Positions 25,708 through 35,161 of a stretch of 64,000 bases of DNA are shown piece after piece. Position 1 is the stretch's first letter. The number at the start of each line of letters is the position of its first letter. Made by a program: the position numbers and the translations under genes. The stretch is from Qipengyuania sediminis (lineage in GTDB: Bacteria > Pseudomonadota > Alphaproteobacteria > Sphingomonadales > Sphingomonadaceae): NCBI RefSeq assembly GCF_004358425.1, contig NZ_CP037948.1:1364001-1428000 (forward strand). The letters run 5' to 3'. Under the pieces are notes generated by a model. That model did not search any database. It had not been told where the DNA came from and saw only the letters and a list, made by a program, of their open reading frames with translations.

Positions 25708-26406
25708 GTGACCCCAAGCGACAAGGCTCCGGCCGCGATTTCCGCCCGCAATCTCACCCTGACGCTCGGCACGCCGCAAGCCCCGGTGCCGATCCTGAAA
25801 GGCATCGATCTCGAAATCGCGGGCGGCGAGACGGTCGCGCTGCTCGGCCCCTCGGGCTCTGGCAAAAGCTCCCTGATGGCGGTGTTGACCGGGCTCGAAC
25901 GCGCCAGTGGCGGCGAGTTGACGGTCGCGGGGGCGGACTTCGGCACCATGGGCGAGGAGGCGCTCGCCCGGGCGCGGCGCGGTCGCATCGGGATCGTGCT
26001 CCAGGCCTTCCACCTCCTCCCCACCATGACCGCGCTTGAGAATGTAGCGACGCCGATGGAGCTTGCGGGGGAAGCCGATGCGCAGCCGCGCGCCGCGGCG
26101 GAGCTTGCTGCCGTCGGTCTCGGCCACCGGCTCGATCACTACCCGCAACAGCTGTCGGGCGGCGAGCAGCAGCGGGTCGCCATCGCGCGCGCCACCGCGC
26201 CACGCCCCGCGCTGCTGTTCGCGGACGAGCCGACGGGAAACCTCGACGGCAAGACCGGCCAGACGATCGTCGATCTGCTGCTCGAACGCCGCGCCGAAAC
26301 CGGGGCGACGCTTATCGTCATCACCCATGACGCCGATCTTGCCGCCCGCTGCGCCCGGATCGTGACGCTGGCGGACGGCGTGATCGCGAGCGACGTCACC
26401 ACGTGA
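25708..26406 (+). CDS. ybbA: ABC transporter ATP-binding protein (YbbA-like)
   Basis: A 232-residue ATPase of the LolD/MacB type: Walker A GPSGSGKS (47-54), Q-loop VLQAFHLLP, signature LSGGEQQR (148-155), Walker B LLFADEPTGNLDG and the switch His in VITHD. The GTG at 25708 is used; the longer frame upstream is antisense to tesA. It pairs with the large permease that overlaps its stop by four bases. Such MacB-like systems act as mechanical transducers in envelope lipid or lipoprotein handling rather than classic importers. Confidence 0.9.
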   Translation: MTPSDKAPAAISARNLTLTLGTPQAPVPILKGIDLEIAGGETVALLGPSGSGKSSLMAVLTGLERASGGELTVAGADFGTMGEEALARARRGRIGIVLQAFHLLPTMTALENVATPMELAGEADAQPRAAAELAAVGLGHRLDHYPQQLSGGEQQRVAIARATAPRPALLFADEPTGNLDGKTGQTIVDLLLERRAETGATLIVITHDADLAARCARIVTLADGVIASDVTT

Positions 26407-28907
26407 GCTGGCCCGCAGCCTGGCGGCTTGCCCGCCGCGACCTCTCCGCGCGGTTCAAGGGGCTGCGGCTGCTGCTCGTATGCCTGTTCCTGGGGACCAT
26501 GGCGCTGACCGCCATCGGATCGCTGACCGCGGCGATCGAGCGCGAACTGACGACGCGCGGCGCGGAGCTGCTGGGCGGCGACGTGCAGGTCTCGGTCTGG
26601 CAGCGCGGGCTCAGCGAAGAGGAGCGCCGCGCCCTGGCGAACACCGGCGTGCTGTCCGAGGGCGTGCGCTTGCAAGCCATGGCGCGCAGCGCTGACAATG
26701 CCGTGCCGGTCGAACTCAAGGGCGTCGATGCCGCCTATCCGCTGTTCGGCTCGCTGACGCTGGAGGACGGGCGCGCCGTTCGCAGCCCCGCGCCGGACGA
26801 GGCCTGGCTGTCGCGCGATGCCGCGGACCGGCTCGGCGCGCGCCCGGGTAGCACGCTCGCCATCGGCACCGCCAACCTGCGAGTGGGCGGGATCATCGCC
26901 GCCGAGCCTGACCGGCTGGGTGAAGGTTTCCAGCTCGGACCGACGGTGATCGTCGATGCCCGCCTCCCCGCGGCCGCCGGGCTACTCGCGCCCGGCTCGA
27001 TGTACCGCACCAAGGTTCGCATCGCCCTCACCGGGGCGCAAAGCCCGGAAAATGTCGGCCGTGCTTTCCTCGCGCGCTTTCCCACCGCCGGCTTCGAAAT
27101 CCGCACGCGCGACGAAGCGAGCCCCGGGGCGGACCGTTTCGTCCAGCGGATGGGCGACTTTCTGACGCTGGTCGGCCTCGCCGCGCTAATCATCGCGGGG
27201 ATCGGCATCGGCGGCGGTGTCACGAGCTATCTCGATGCGCGGCGCGGCGCGATCGCGACGCTCAAGATCCTGGGCGCGACAAGCCGGGACATCGCCCGCA
27301 TCTATGCCTTGGAGATCGGCGCGGCGGCGCTGGTCGGCAGCTTCGCCGGAGTGATCGCGGGTGTCGCGCTGACGCCGCTCCTGGCGCTGGCGCTCGGCGG
27401 GCTGCTGCCGGTGGCGCGTGGCTTCGTGGTCGATCCGGCGGCGATCGCCCTGGCGCTCGGCTATGCGCTGCTGGTCGCGCTGGTCTTCGCCGCGCCGCCG
27501 CTGATGCGGGCGCGCAAGGTCCCAGCGATGGCGCTCATGCGAGCCAGGGTGAGCCCGCTGGCGCGCGATCCGATGGCGGCGGCAGTGGTGGCGGCGGGGC
27601 TGGCGGCGATCGCGGCGCTGGCGCTGCTGTCGGCGAAGGATTGGCGGCTGACGGCCGGCTTCCTGGCGGGCGCGGCGGGGGCCTTCGCTATACTGGCAGT
27701 GGCCGGTTGGCTGCTGCGCCGTGGCGCCGCCGGGCTGCCGCGCCCCAGGAACCCGGTCGCACGCGCCGCGCTCGCCAATCTGCATCGGCCGGGATCGGCG
27801 ACCGGCACGCTGGTAACCGCTCTCGGCTTCGGGCTCGCTGCCTTCGTCTTGCTCGCCGCCGTGCAGACCGCCATCGACGGCACCATCGCCAGGCGGGTGC
27901 CGGCACGCGCGCCCGATTACTTCGTGCTCGACGTGCCGCGCGACCGGGTAGCCGCCTTCCGCGAGGTGGTACGGGGGAGCGATCCACGCGCCGAGACGCA
28001 GCTGGTCCCCATGCTGCGCGGCGCGGTCACTGCCTTCGGGCCGCCCGGCCGCATGATCGAGACCGCGAGCCTGGCCGAAATCCCCGAGGGCGGGTGGGCG
28101 CTGCGCGGCGAGCGCGGGCTAACCTATGCGGCTGCGCTGCCCGAGGGCAATACCATCACCGCCGGCCGCTGGTGGCGTCCCGATACCCGGGCGCTTGAGG
28201 TCTCGGTGGACGACGAGTTCGCCGAAGCGGTGGGACTGAAGCTGGGAGACCGGGTGACTTTCGGTATCCTGGGCGTCGAGCGCACGGCGACGGTGACGAG
28301 CCTGCGCCGGATCGACTGGCAAACGATGGGCTTCAATTTCGCCTTCATCTTGTCGCCGCCCGTGCTGGCGGATGCACCGCACAATCTCGCGGCCACGGTC
28401 GATCTCGCTCAGGGCCGCAACCCGGCGCCCCTGCTCCAGGCCATGGTGCGCGCCTTTCCCTCAAGCTCGGTGATCGAGGTTGGCGGAGTGATGCGCCAGG
28501 CGCGCACGTTGCTGGAGCAGGTCGGGCTCGCCACCCTGGCCGCGGCGGGGGTGACAGTACTTGCCGGGATCGCGGTGCTTATGGGTGCGATCGCGGCGGC
28601 ACGGGCGCAACGCAGCTACGACACGGTGGTGCTTCGCGTGCTCGGTGCGAGCCGCGCACAGGTGCTGGCGCTGCTGGTGGCGGAATATGCGCTACTGGCC
28701 GGTGTGCTGGCGCTGGTCGCCCTGGGCCTGGGCGGAATCGCCGCCTGGCTGGTCATCACGTGGCTCTTCGAATTCGACTGGCTGCCCGATTGGGGGACCG
28801 TGGCGCTGACGCTTGGCGCGGGGCTCGGCCTGGTACTCCTGTTCGCGATAGCCGCCTCGCTACCTCTCCTGCGCGAAAAGCCGGCACGGGCCCTGCGCAG
28901 CCTGTGA
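26403..28907 (+). CDS. ybbP: FtsX-like permease (YbbP-like)
   Basis: An 834-residue membrane protein starting at GTG 26403 (GTGA overlap with the ATPase). It has an N-terminal helix (RLLLVCLFLGTMALTAIGSL), a large periplasmic MacB-PCD-like domain (about 45-250), FtsX modules (about 255-420 and 690-834) and a second periplasmic part between them. It ends LLREKPARALRSL. The substrate is unknown. Conserved linkage with tesA suggests a role with envelope acyl chains, but this is inference. Confidence 0.9.
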   Translation: MSWPAAWRLARRDLSARFKGLRLLLVCLFLGTMALTAIGSLTAAIERELTTRGAELLGGDVQVSVWQRGLSEEERRALANTGVLSEGVRLQAMARSADNAVPVELKGVDAAYPLFGSLTLEDGRAVRSPAPDEAWLSRDAADRLGARPGSTLAIGTANLRVGGIIAAEPDRLGEGFQLGPTVIVDARLPAAAGLLAPGSMYRTKVRIALTGAQSPENVGRAFLARFPTAGFEIRTRDEASPGADRFVQRMGDFLTLVGLAALIIAGIGIGGGVTSYLDARRGAIATLKILGATSRDIARIYALEIGAAALVGSFAGVIAGVALTPLLALALGGLLPVARGFVVDPAAIALALGYALLVALVFAAPPLMRARKVPAMALMRARVSPLARDPMAAAVVAAGLAAIAALALLSAKDWRLTAGFLAGAAGAFAILAVAGWLLRRGAAGLPRPRNPVARAALANLHRPGSATGTLVTALGFGLAAFVLLAAVQTAIDGTIARRVPARAPDYFVLDVPRDRVAAFREVVRGSDPRAETQLVPMLRGAVTAFGPPGRMIETASLAEIPEGGWALRGERGLTYAAALPEGNTITAGRWWRPDTRALEVSVDDEFAEAVGLKLGDRVTFGILGVERTATVTSLRRIDWQTMGFNFAFILSPPVLADAPHNLAATVDLAQGRNPAPLLQAMVRAFPSSSVIEVGGVMRQARTLLEQVGLATLAAAGVTVLAGIAVLMGAIAAARAQRSYDTVVLRVLGASRAQVLALLVAEYALLAGVLALVALGLGGIAAWLVITWLFEFDWLPDWGTVALTLGAGLGLVLLFAIAASLPLLREKPARALRSL

Positions 28908-29012
28908 CGGTCCAAAGGTTACAGAGCTGTTACACCTCCCCCAGACCGCTCGGGAACCCGGCATCGCGCTCAAGCTAGAGACGTGAAGCGCGCCATCGTC
29001 GTGCTACGAGCC

Positions 29013-29029
29013 ATAACCGGATTGGTTAT
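29013..29029. promoter_or_regulatory. Short AT-rich inverted repeat after the permease gene
   Basis: ATAACC (29013-29018) and GGTTAT (29024-29029) flank a five-base spacer in the 200-bp gap between the permease and the TonB receptor genes. It may be a weak terminator for the permease operon or a protein site. No T-run follows. Confidence 0.25.
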
Positions 29030-29063
29030 AGTTGTCAAGTCAGGCGCCATCAAGCGCATTAAG

Positions 29064-29088
29064 AAAGGGGGCCACGCGGGCCCCCTTT
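29064..29088 (-). terminator. Rho-independent terminator of the TonB receptor gene
   Basis: A perfect 10-bp stem, AAAGGGGGCC (29064-29073) with GGCCCCCTTT (29079-29088) and a five-base loop, lies 20 bp beyond the receptor stop. On the minus strand it is followed by a short TCTTAAT stretch. It is also positioned to act on transcripts from the permease side. Confidence 0.7.
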
Positions 29089-29107
29089 CCAACATATGCC
29101 TGGCAGT

Positions 29108-31750
29108 TCAGAACCGGAAGCGGGCGACCGCGCCATAGGTCCGCGGCGCGCTGGGATAGCCCGATACCGTGCCCGCCTGCGCCACGCCGTCGAAAACGGT
29201 GATGATGTATTCGTCATCGAACAGATTGCGCGCGAAGGCGCCGATCTCGAAGCCATTGTCGAGCGCCAGCGTGATGGAGGCGTTCACCAGGTTCACCTCG
29301 CGATCGAAGATCCGCGGATCGCGGCGAGCGCCTACCGGCCCGTTGAAGGTCGGCAGGCCGTTGTTGATCGCGACATTGCTTTCGTGGCTGTAGTCCAGGC
29401 GCGTGATCAGGCGGTTGCCGCTATCGCCGAACTCGTGCGTGTAGGTCGCCGAGGTCGAAATGCTGATCTCGGGAACGCCACCCGGACGGAGGCCGGTGAG
29501 ATCGCCCACCGGGCTGTCCGTGAAGCTGTCATAGATGGCATCGAGATAGGTCGTCGCGAATGTGAACACCAGGCCGCGGGTGGGGGTGATGGTCGAGCTG
29601 AACTCGAAGCCCTTCACCGATTGCTCGCCCGCATTGGCGAGCTGGAAACCCGTGCCGGTGAAGAGGAAGCTCTGGAAGCCTTCGATGGTCTGGTCGAACA
29701 GCGCGAGGGTGAAGTCGAAACCGGGGAACGAACCCTTGAGGCCAAGCTCGTAAACGGTCGCTTCTTCGGGCCCCGCGAAGCGCGAGCCGGTGGTGAGATT
29801 CGCGATGCCGAGCCCCGCATCGGTGATCGGCGAGGATGGCGCCAGGAAGCTCGAGCGTCCCGGACCGGGGATGAAGTCTCCGAACACCGGGCGGCTGTCG
29901 CGCGACAGATTGATCGAGCTCGCCTTGAAGCCCGTCGCATAGCTGAAATAGGCGTTGAGGTTCGGCGAGAATTCGTAGGCGACGCGCGCCAGATAACTGA
30001 AGTTGTCGTCGCGGGTCTGCCCATCTTCCACCGCGTTCGGGAGGTTGAGGAACGGCGGCTGGAACTGGAAGGCGGAGAGCCCGAGCAGGGGGTTCGTCGC
30101 CGGGTTGGTCGCCGCCGCGGCCAGCTGCGCTTGGACGGGCGCGGGCAGTGCCAGGAACTGCGCGCGGGTAAACACATCAGGCAGCCCCGGGTTGGCGAGC
30201 GTCGCCCCGGTGATGAAGGCATCGACGAGATTGAGATTGCCGAGCTCGTCGAAGCTCTGGCTTGCGAGCGCGAAGTCCTTGCGGTCGTCGGTGTAGTTGA
30301 TGCCCCCGGTGAATACGAGCCCGTCGATCGGTTCAAAATCGACTGTCCCGAAAATCGAGTAGCTCTCGTTGTCGAGCGTAAAGTTCTCCGCAGTCAGCGG
30401 GCCGCTCGAAAAGATACTGTTCTGCGGCAGGCCCAGCCCGGCCTCGACCTGATTGAAGGTGAAGGCGGGGTTGAGAGTTGCGGCGCGCGCCAGCAGCGTG
30501 AAGAAGTTGCGCGAGGCGGTGCCGGTGTTGAGGAAGCTTTCCTGCGTCACGCTTTCGTTGAAGTAGAAACCGCCGAGGAGGAAATTGACCGGTCCGTCGA
30601 AATCCGAGGTCAGGCGCACCTCTTGGGTAAAGGTCTCGACCTTCTGGTCGCGGATCTCGTTGATGATGTCGGCGCTGGTGAAATCGACGTCCTGATCGGC
30701 GAGGTTCTTGAGTTCGCGATAGGCGGTGATCGAGGTAAAGGAGAGAGACCCGAAATCCCAATCGACCTGCGCGGAGCCGCCGTAGCTGTCGACCTCGTTG
30801 ATCGGCTCCTTGTTGAGGAAGGTGTCGTAGCTGAAGAAATCGGTGCTGAGCGCTCCGCCCACGCCGAACACCGCAGCGGCAGTGGGGCCGGCGACCAGCG
30901 TGCTGACGACGCAGCAGATCTCGTCGATGCGCTGATAGTCGCCGATCAGGCGAATGGTAAGGTCTTCCGTCGGTTCGAACAGGAGCTGCCCGCGCGCGGT
31001 CCAGCGGTTGCGATCGGAGATGTCGCGGTCGAGATTGACGATTTGTCCGTACCCGTCGCGGCGGTTGAAGCTGCCGTCGAGCGAAAAGGCGATGTTCTCG
31101 GTCAGCGGACCGGTGACGTCGCCACGCAGGGTGAAGGCGTTGTAATTGCCATAGGTCGCTTCCACCGAGCCGCCGAATTCGAACTGCGGCGCGCGGGTGA
31201 TGACCGAGATCACGCCCGCCGAGGCATTCTTGCCGAACAACGTCGATTGCGGGCCGTTCAGCACCTCGATCCGCTGCACATTGGCAAGGTCGTTCAATGA
31301 GGAGGCCGAGCGTGAGCGGAACACGCCGTCGATGAAGACGCCGACCGACGGCTCGATCCCGAAGTTGTTGTCGCCGTTGCCGAAGCCGCGGATGATGAAG
31401 GTGGAGGAGGAGGAATTCTGAAGCTGGCTGACGCGCAGCGAGGGGGTCACGGTCTGCAGGTCGAGCACGTCGCGGATCTGCGCATTCTCGAGCGTTTCGG
31501 CCGTGGTCACGCTGACCGACACGGGGGTTTCCTGCAGCGTCTGCTCGCGCTTGGTGGCCGTGACGACGATTACGTTGGCGGTGCTCTCGTCCTCGCCGGC
31601 GGAGAAGCCGTCGTCATCGCCATCGGTATTTTCGGAGCTCTGCGACTGCTGTTCGGGCTGCTGCGCCTGCGCCTGCAGCGCGGTCACGGGGGTCACGGCA
31701 ACGCCGGCGAGCAGAAGCGCGCGGGCGGCGGGGGTGGCGGCAAAGCGCAT
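29108..31750 (-). CDS. TonB-dependent outer-membrane receptor
   Basis: An 880-residue receptor with a signal peptide (about 1-29), an acidic Gln/Ser-rich linker, a TonB-box-like segment ANVIVVTATKRE (near 60), a plug domain (about 70-190; TVTPSLRVSQLQNSSSSTFI, RSASSLNDLANVQRIEVLNGPQ, KNASAGVISVITR) and a 22-strand barrel ending in ARFRF. It takes up an unidentified substrate (siderophore, carbohydrate or similar) with TonB energy. No regulator, hydrolase or transporter beside it gives a clue. A 734-residue antisense frame here is a composition artefact. Confidence 0.92.
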   Translation of the reverse strand: MRFAATPAARALLLAGVAVTPVTALQAQAQQPEQQSQSSENTDGDDDGFSAGEDESTANVIVVTATKREQTLQETPVSVSVTTAETLENAQIRDVLDLQTVTPSLRVSQLQNSSSSTFIIRGFGNGDNNFGIEPSVGVFIDGVFRSRSASSLNDLANVQRIEVLNGPQSTLFGKNASAGVISVITRAPQFEFGGSVEATYGNYNAFTLRGDVTGPLTENIAFSLDGSFNRRDGYGQIVNLDRDISDRNRWTARGQLLFEPTEDLTIRLIGDYQRIDEICCVVSTLVAGPTAAAVFGVGGALSTDFFSYDTFLNKEPINEVDSYGGSAQVDWDFGSLSFTSITAYRELKNLADQDVDFTSADIINEIRDQKVETFTQEVRLTSDFDGPVNFLLGGFYFNESVTQESFLNTGTASRNFFTLLARAATLNPAFTFNQVEAGLGLPQNSIFSSGPLTAENFTLDNESYSIFGTVDFEPIDGLVFTGGINYTDDRKDFALASQSFDELGNLNLVDAFITGATLANPGLPDVFTRAQFLALPAPVQAQLAAAATNPATNPLLGLSAFQFQPPFLNLPNAVEDGQTRDDNFSYLARVAYEFSPNLNAYFSYATGFKASSINLSRDSRPVFGDFIPGPGRSSFLAPSSPITDAGLGIANLTTGSRFAGPEEATVYELGLKGSFPGFDFTLALFDQTIEGFQSFLFTGTGFQLANAGEQSVKGFEFSSTITPTRGLVFTFATTYLDAIYDSFTDSPVGDLTGLRPGGVPEISISTSATYTHEFGDSGNRLITRLDYSHESNVAINNGLPTFNGPVGARRDPRIFDREVNLVNASITLALDNGFEIGAFARNLFDDEYIITVFDGVAQAGTVSGYPSAPRTYGAVARFRF

Positions 31751-31999
31751 GATGATCCTCTCCTGTCGGGCGGCCGCCTGGTTCCACGCGCGGTCCGCCG
31801 AAGGCTCAAGCGATAGAGCGGTTAACGGGCAGGCTCAATTGGTTGCGCGGTCTTGTCCCAAATGGATGCGGCGGGGCGTGGCCTTCCCGCCACAGTGGCG
31901 GGGTCCGGCAGCTTGCCGCTGCGGGTCCGCTCGGCTAGGGGCGCGCGCGATCCGAGGCGGCGAACGCCGGCCCCCAACCCCCATCTCCCGAAAGCCCAT

Positions 32000-33841
32000 A
32001 TGTCCCGCTCGTTGCGCAATATCGCTATCATCGCCCACGTCGATCACGGGAAGACCACTCTCGTCGATCAGCTTTTCCGTCAGTCGGGCACCTTCCGCGA
32101 GAACCAGCGGGTGGAAGAGCGGGCGATGGATTCGGGCGATCTCGAGAAGGAGCGCGGGATCACTATCCTCGCCAAATGCACCAGCGTCGAATGGGAGCCA
32201 AAAGACGGTCAGCCCGGCGAGACCACGCGGATCAATATCGTCGATACCCCCGGCCACGCCGATTTCGGTGCCGAGGTGGAGCGCATCCTCAGCATGGTCG
32301 ACGGCGTCATCCTGCTGGTCGATGCCGCCGAAGGGCCGATGCCGCAGACCAAGTTCGTGACCGGCAAGGCGCTCGCGCTGGGCCTGCGCCCCATTGTCGT
32401 CGTCAACAAGATCGACCGCTCCGATGCGCGCCCGCAGGAGGTGCTGGACGAGGTCTTCGACCTCTTCGCCAGTCTCGATGCCACCGATGCGCAGCTCGAT
32501 TTCCCCAGCCTCTGGGCAAGCGGGCGCGACGGTTATGCGAGCGAGGACGAGACCGCACGCTCAGGCGATCTCACCCCGCTGTTCGAGCTCATCGTCCGCC
32601 ACGTCCCCGCCCCCGGCCTCGACGCGCAAGCCCCCTTCGCCTTCCTCGCCACGCTGCTCGATCGCGACCCGTTCATGGGCCGGGTGCTCACGGGCCGCGT
32701 CCAGGCGGGGCGGATCCGCATCAACGATCCGATCCGCGCGCTCGACGGCGACGGGAAGGTGGTCGAGACCGGCCGCGCGACCAAGCTGATGAGCTTTCGT
32801 GGGCTCGAGCGCGTTCCGGTGGAAAGCGCCGAGGCGGGCGAGATCATCGCGCTCGCGGGCCTGGAGAAGGCGACCGTCGCCAACACCATCGCCGCGCCGG
32901 AAGTGACCGAGCCGCTTCCCGCGCAGCCGATCGACCCGCCGACGCTCGCGATGCGCTTTGCCGTCAACGACAGCCCGCTGGCGGGCCGCGAAGGCGACAA
33001 GGTGACGAGCCGCATGATCCGCGACCGGCTGCTGCGCGAGGCGGAAACCAATGTCGCCATCCGCGTGACCGAGAGCGCGGACAAGGACAGCTACGAAGTC
33101 GCGGGACGCGGCGAACTGCAGCTCGGCGTGCTGATCGAGACCATGCGCCGCGAAGGCTTCGAGCTCGGCATCAGCCGCCCGCGCGTGCTGTTCCGCGAGG
33201 AGAACGGCGAGAAGCTTGAGCCCTATGAGACGGTCGTCATCGATGTCGACGACGAATACTCGGGCACGGTGGTCGAGAAGATGCAGCGCCGCAAGGCCGA
33301 GCTCACCGACATGCGCCCCAGCGGCCAGGGCAAGACCCGCGTGACCTTCTCCGCCCCCAGCCGCGGGCTCATCGGCTACCACGGCGAGTTCCTCTCCGAC
33401 ACGCGCGGCACCGGGATCATGAACCGGCTGTTCGAACGCTACGGCCCGCACAAGGGCCCGATCGAGGGGCGGATCAACGGCGTCCTCATCTCCAACGCCA
33501 CGGGGGAAGCGGTGGGCTATGCGCTCAACAGCCTGGAGGAGCGCGGCGTGCTCTTCGTCAGCCCGCAGGAGAAGCTCTACGAAGGCATGATTATCGGCGA
33601 AAACGCCAAGCCCGAGGATCTCGAGGTCAACCCCCTCAAATCCAAGCAGCTCACCAATTTCCGCTCGACCGGCAAGGACGATGCGATCCGGCTGACCCCG
33701 CCGCGGATCATGACGCTGGAGCAGGCGATTGCCTATATCGACGACGACGAGATGGTGGAGGTGACGCCTCAGTCGATCCGCCTGCGCAAGGCGATCCTGG
33801 ACCCGCATGAAAGGAAGAAAGCCCGGCGCGCGGCGAGCTAA
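32000..33841 (+). CDS. bipA: Ribosome-associated GTPase BipA/TypA
   Basis: A 613-residue translational GTPase involved in ribosome assembly and stress adaptation. G1 is AHVDHGKT (12-19), the switch I region is [19 protein letters not shown]3 is DTPGH and G4 is VNKID. The C-terminal BipA-specific part has [20 protein letters not shown] and ends in [20 protein letters not shown]. The ATG at 32000 is used; the frame upstream to 31853 lacks BipA sequence. It is divergent from the TonB receptor gene with a 249-bp gap. Confidence 0.97.
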   Translation: MSRSLRNIAIIAHVDHGKTTLVDQLFRQSGTFRENQRVEERAMDSGDLEKERGITILAKCTSVEWEPKDGQPGETTRINIVDTPGHADFGAEVERILSMVDGVILLVDAAEGPMPQTKFVTGKALALGLRPIVVVNKIDRSDARPQEVLDEVFDLFASLDATDAQLDFPSLWASGRDGYASEDETARSGDLTPLFELIVRHVPAPGLDAQAPFAFLATLLDRDPFMGRVLTGRVQAGRIRINDPIRALDGDGKVVETGRATKLMSFRGLERVPVESAEAGEIIALAGLEKATVANTIAAPEVTEPLPAQPIDPPTLAMRFAVNDSPLAGREGDKVTSRMIRDRLLREAETNVAIRVTESADKDSYEVAGRGELQLGVLIETMRREGFELGISRPRVLFREENGEKLEPYETVVIDVDDEYSGTVVEKMQRRKAELTDMRPSGQGKTRVTFSAPSRGLIGYHGEFLSDTRGTGIMNRLFERYGPHKGPIEGRINGVLISNATGEAVGYALNSLEERGVLFVSPQEKLYEGMIIGENAKPEDLEVNPLKSKQLTNFRSTGKDDAIRLTPPRIMTLEQAIAYIDDDEMVEVTPQSIRLRKAILDPHERKKARRAAS

Positions 33842-33899
33842 GCGAAGCTTGGCGACCCTGCGCGCCGCGGCCGGCCTGCTGCGCAGCGGACAGGTTCGA

Positions 33900-33924
33900 C
33901 GTCATGGGATTCACTCCCATGACG
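33900..33924. terminator. Perfect palindrome downstream of bipA
   Basis: CGTCATGGGA (33900-33909) and TCCCATGACG (33915-33924) form a perfect 10-bp stem with loop TTCAC, 58 bp after the bipA stop. There is no T-run, so it may be a Rho-assisted terminator or a dispersed repeat rather than a classic terminator. Confidence 0.45.
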
Positions 33925-34005
33925 GCCCTGTGCCGCAAGAAAGCGGGACCGCGGGTCACGCCCGGGGTGACGAGGGAGTGCTAGCTGCTGCCCACGCCCC
34001 ACCGG

Positions 34006-34034
34006 TCCTCCCCATCGACTTGCGATGGGGAGGA
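34006..34034. terminator. Perfect 12-bp palindrome downstream of the hemerythrin gene
   Basis: TCCTCCCCATCG (34006-34017) pairs with CGATGGGGAGGA (34023-34034) around loop ACTTG, 11 bp after the hemerythrin stop on the minus strand. It lies between convergent genes. The CCTCCCC...GGGGAGG form resembles dispersed intergenic palindromes of sphingomonads (from memory), so it may be a repeat with terminator function. Confidence 0.5.
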
Positions 34035-34045
34035 AAGGGATGCGC

Positions 34046-34615
34046 CTACAAGACCGCCGACGCCGCCTGGCGGACCTTTTCGCCGGCGCCGAAATATTTC
34101 CCGGTCTCTTCCTGATAACGCTGGGTCAGGAACGCGCTCATGTCCGCATCGATCGTCTCGGCGACTTCAGGGAACCACGAGCTTTCTTCCTGATAGACGT
34201 GCTGCTGCACGGCGGCCTGGATGTGCTCCAGCTTCTCGCGCCATTCCTGGCTCATCGGGTCGAGCTGTTCGAGCAGGGCGAACTGAACTTTCGTCATCGC
34301 CTGTTCTTCGTACGCCATGGTGGCGTGCGCCTTGCCGTCGTGCTGCGAGACGGCCGGATAGATCACCGCTTCTTCGGCCATCGAATGACCGGTGAGGAGC
34401 GCGCCAAGCTTTTTCGCCGCCGCCCGGCGGCTCTCCGATCCGTCCGAGTTCATCGCTTCGCCGAACGCGTCCTCGATCTGACGGTGATGGACGAGGATCT
34501 GTTCGAGCCAGCCATGACGCCCAGCCAGCATCTGCGCCTTGCGGCGGGCTTCGGCCCGCTCCTCGGCATCGGCGGTGGGGGCGACGGCGGCGGCTATACG
34601 GTCGAGAAAAGACAT
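34046..34615 (-). CDS. Hemerythrin HHE-domain protein
   Basis: A 189-residue helical protein. Candidate di-iron ligands are in HHRQIEDAF (about 45-53), GHSMAEEAVIYP and QQHVYQEESSWFP, the HHE hemerythrin pattern. Such proteins bind oxygen or nitric oxide or act in redox stress. The start MSFLDRIAAAV at 34615 is used; an in-frame extension to 34693 has no similarity. It is monocistronic, convergent with bipA and upstream-divergent from ssrA. Confidence 0.85.
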   Translation of the reverse strand: MSFLDRIAAAVAPTADAEERAEARRKAQMLAGRHGWLEQILVHHRQIEDAFGEAMNSDGSESRRAAAKKLGALLTGHSMAEEAVIYPAVSQHDGKAHATMAYEEQAMTKVQFALLEQLDPMSQEWREKLEHIQAAVQQHVYQEESSWFPEVAETIDADMSAFLTQRYQEETGKYFGAGEKVRQAASAVL

Positions 34616-34775
34616 AGCTGAAGCTCCATGAGTCTGCTTTGCCCAACCAATCACCCCACCCGGCACCCCCTCGCCAAAGCTAACGAAAAGCAAGTTTCGT
34701 GATTCGCCCGGGTCTCGGAGAGCAGGGAAGACCGCACCACCCTTTCAGTTTGCAGGCGAGCGCGTATATGAGCTC

Positions 34776-35161
34776 TCGCCGGTCTCGGCCGGCTATGGTG
34801 ATAAATTGCGGCGTGCAATAGGCACAACGGACCCGGGGGCAGTACCCGGCGGCTCCACCACCGGAGCTGAGCCGCCCGGCTGCACGCGGTCCACGCGTGG
34901 CGCCTCGGGGTTCAGCATCGCTGATGGGGCCGAACCAGGATCGACGTGTGTTGAAAGGCGTTGTTTTCACCCGGGCTGAGTAACCCGTATAAGGCTCAAA
35001 ACCCATAAGTGCCAACGACAACGAAGCACTTGCTCTCGCCGCGTAATATGACGGCTTAACGGCCTGAAGTTACAACGCAAAGAGCACGGTTCGGACCGAA
35101 CCGGGTAACAGAATCGGAAACCGGGGGCCCGGGGCGGGCCTAGCAACAGAACCGCCCCACC
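34776..35161 (+). ncRNA. ssrA: Permuted two-piece transfer-messenger RNA (tmRNA)
   Basis: This is the circularly permuted alphaproteobacterial form. The acceptor piece comes first (about 34776-34860): it holds the T-arm (CCGGG-GGCAGTA-CCCGG) and ends CGGCTCC-A-CCA at 34860. An intervening segment (34861-34925) is expected to be removed. The coding piece starts at GGGGCCG (34926-34932), which pairs with CGGCTCC with the G3:U wobble needed for alanine charging. It then has the D-like segment AACCAGGATCGACG and the tag frame. A TATAT at 34765-34769 fits a -10 element. The 5' and 3' ends are estimates. A 113-residue antisense frame here is not a gene. Confidence 0.93.
35011..35046 (+). other. tmRNA proteolysis-tag reading frame
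   Basis: The internal message of tmRNA reads GCC AAC GAC AAC GAA ... GCG TAA, encoding ANDNEALALAA. It ends in the hydrophobic -LAA degron recognised by ClpXP and related proteases. It begins at the resume codon GCC (35011) and stops at TAA (35044-35046). Confidence 0.92.

Noticed and set aside
29096-31300. 734-residue plus-strand frame
   Set aside because: It is antisense to the TonB receptor, rich in Glu/Arg/Val as expected from the mirrored codons of a GC-rich gene, with no domain.
34680-35021. 113-residue minus-strand frame
   Set aside because: It lies antisense to the tmRNA acceptor and coding pieces. The RNA features (CCA end, G:U acceptor stem, tag frame) explain the sequence.
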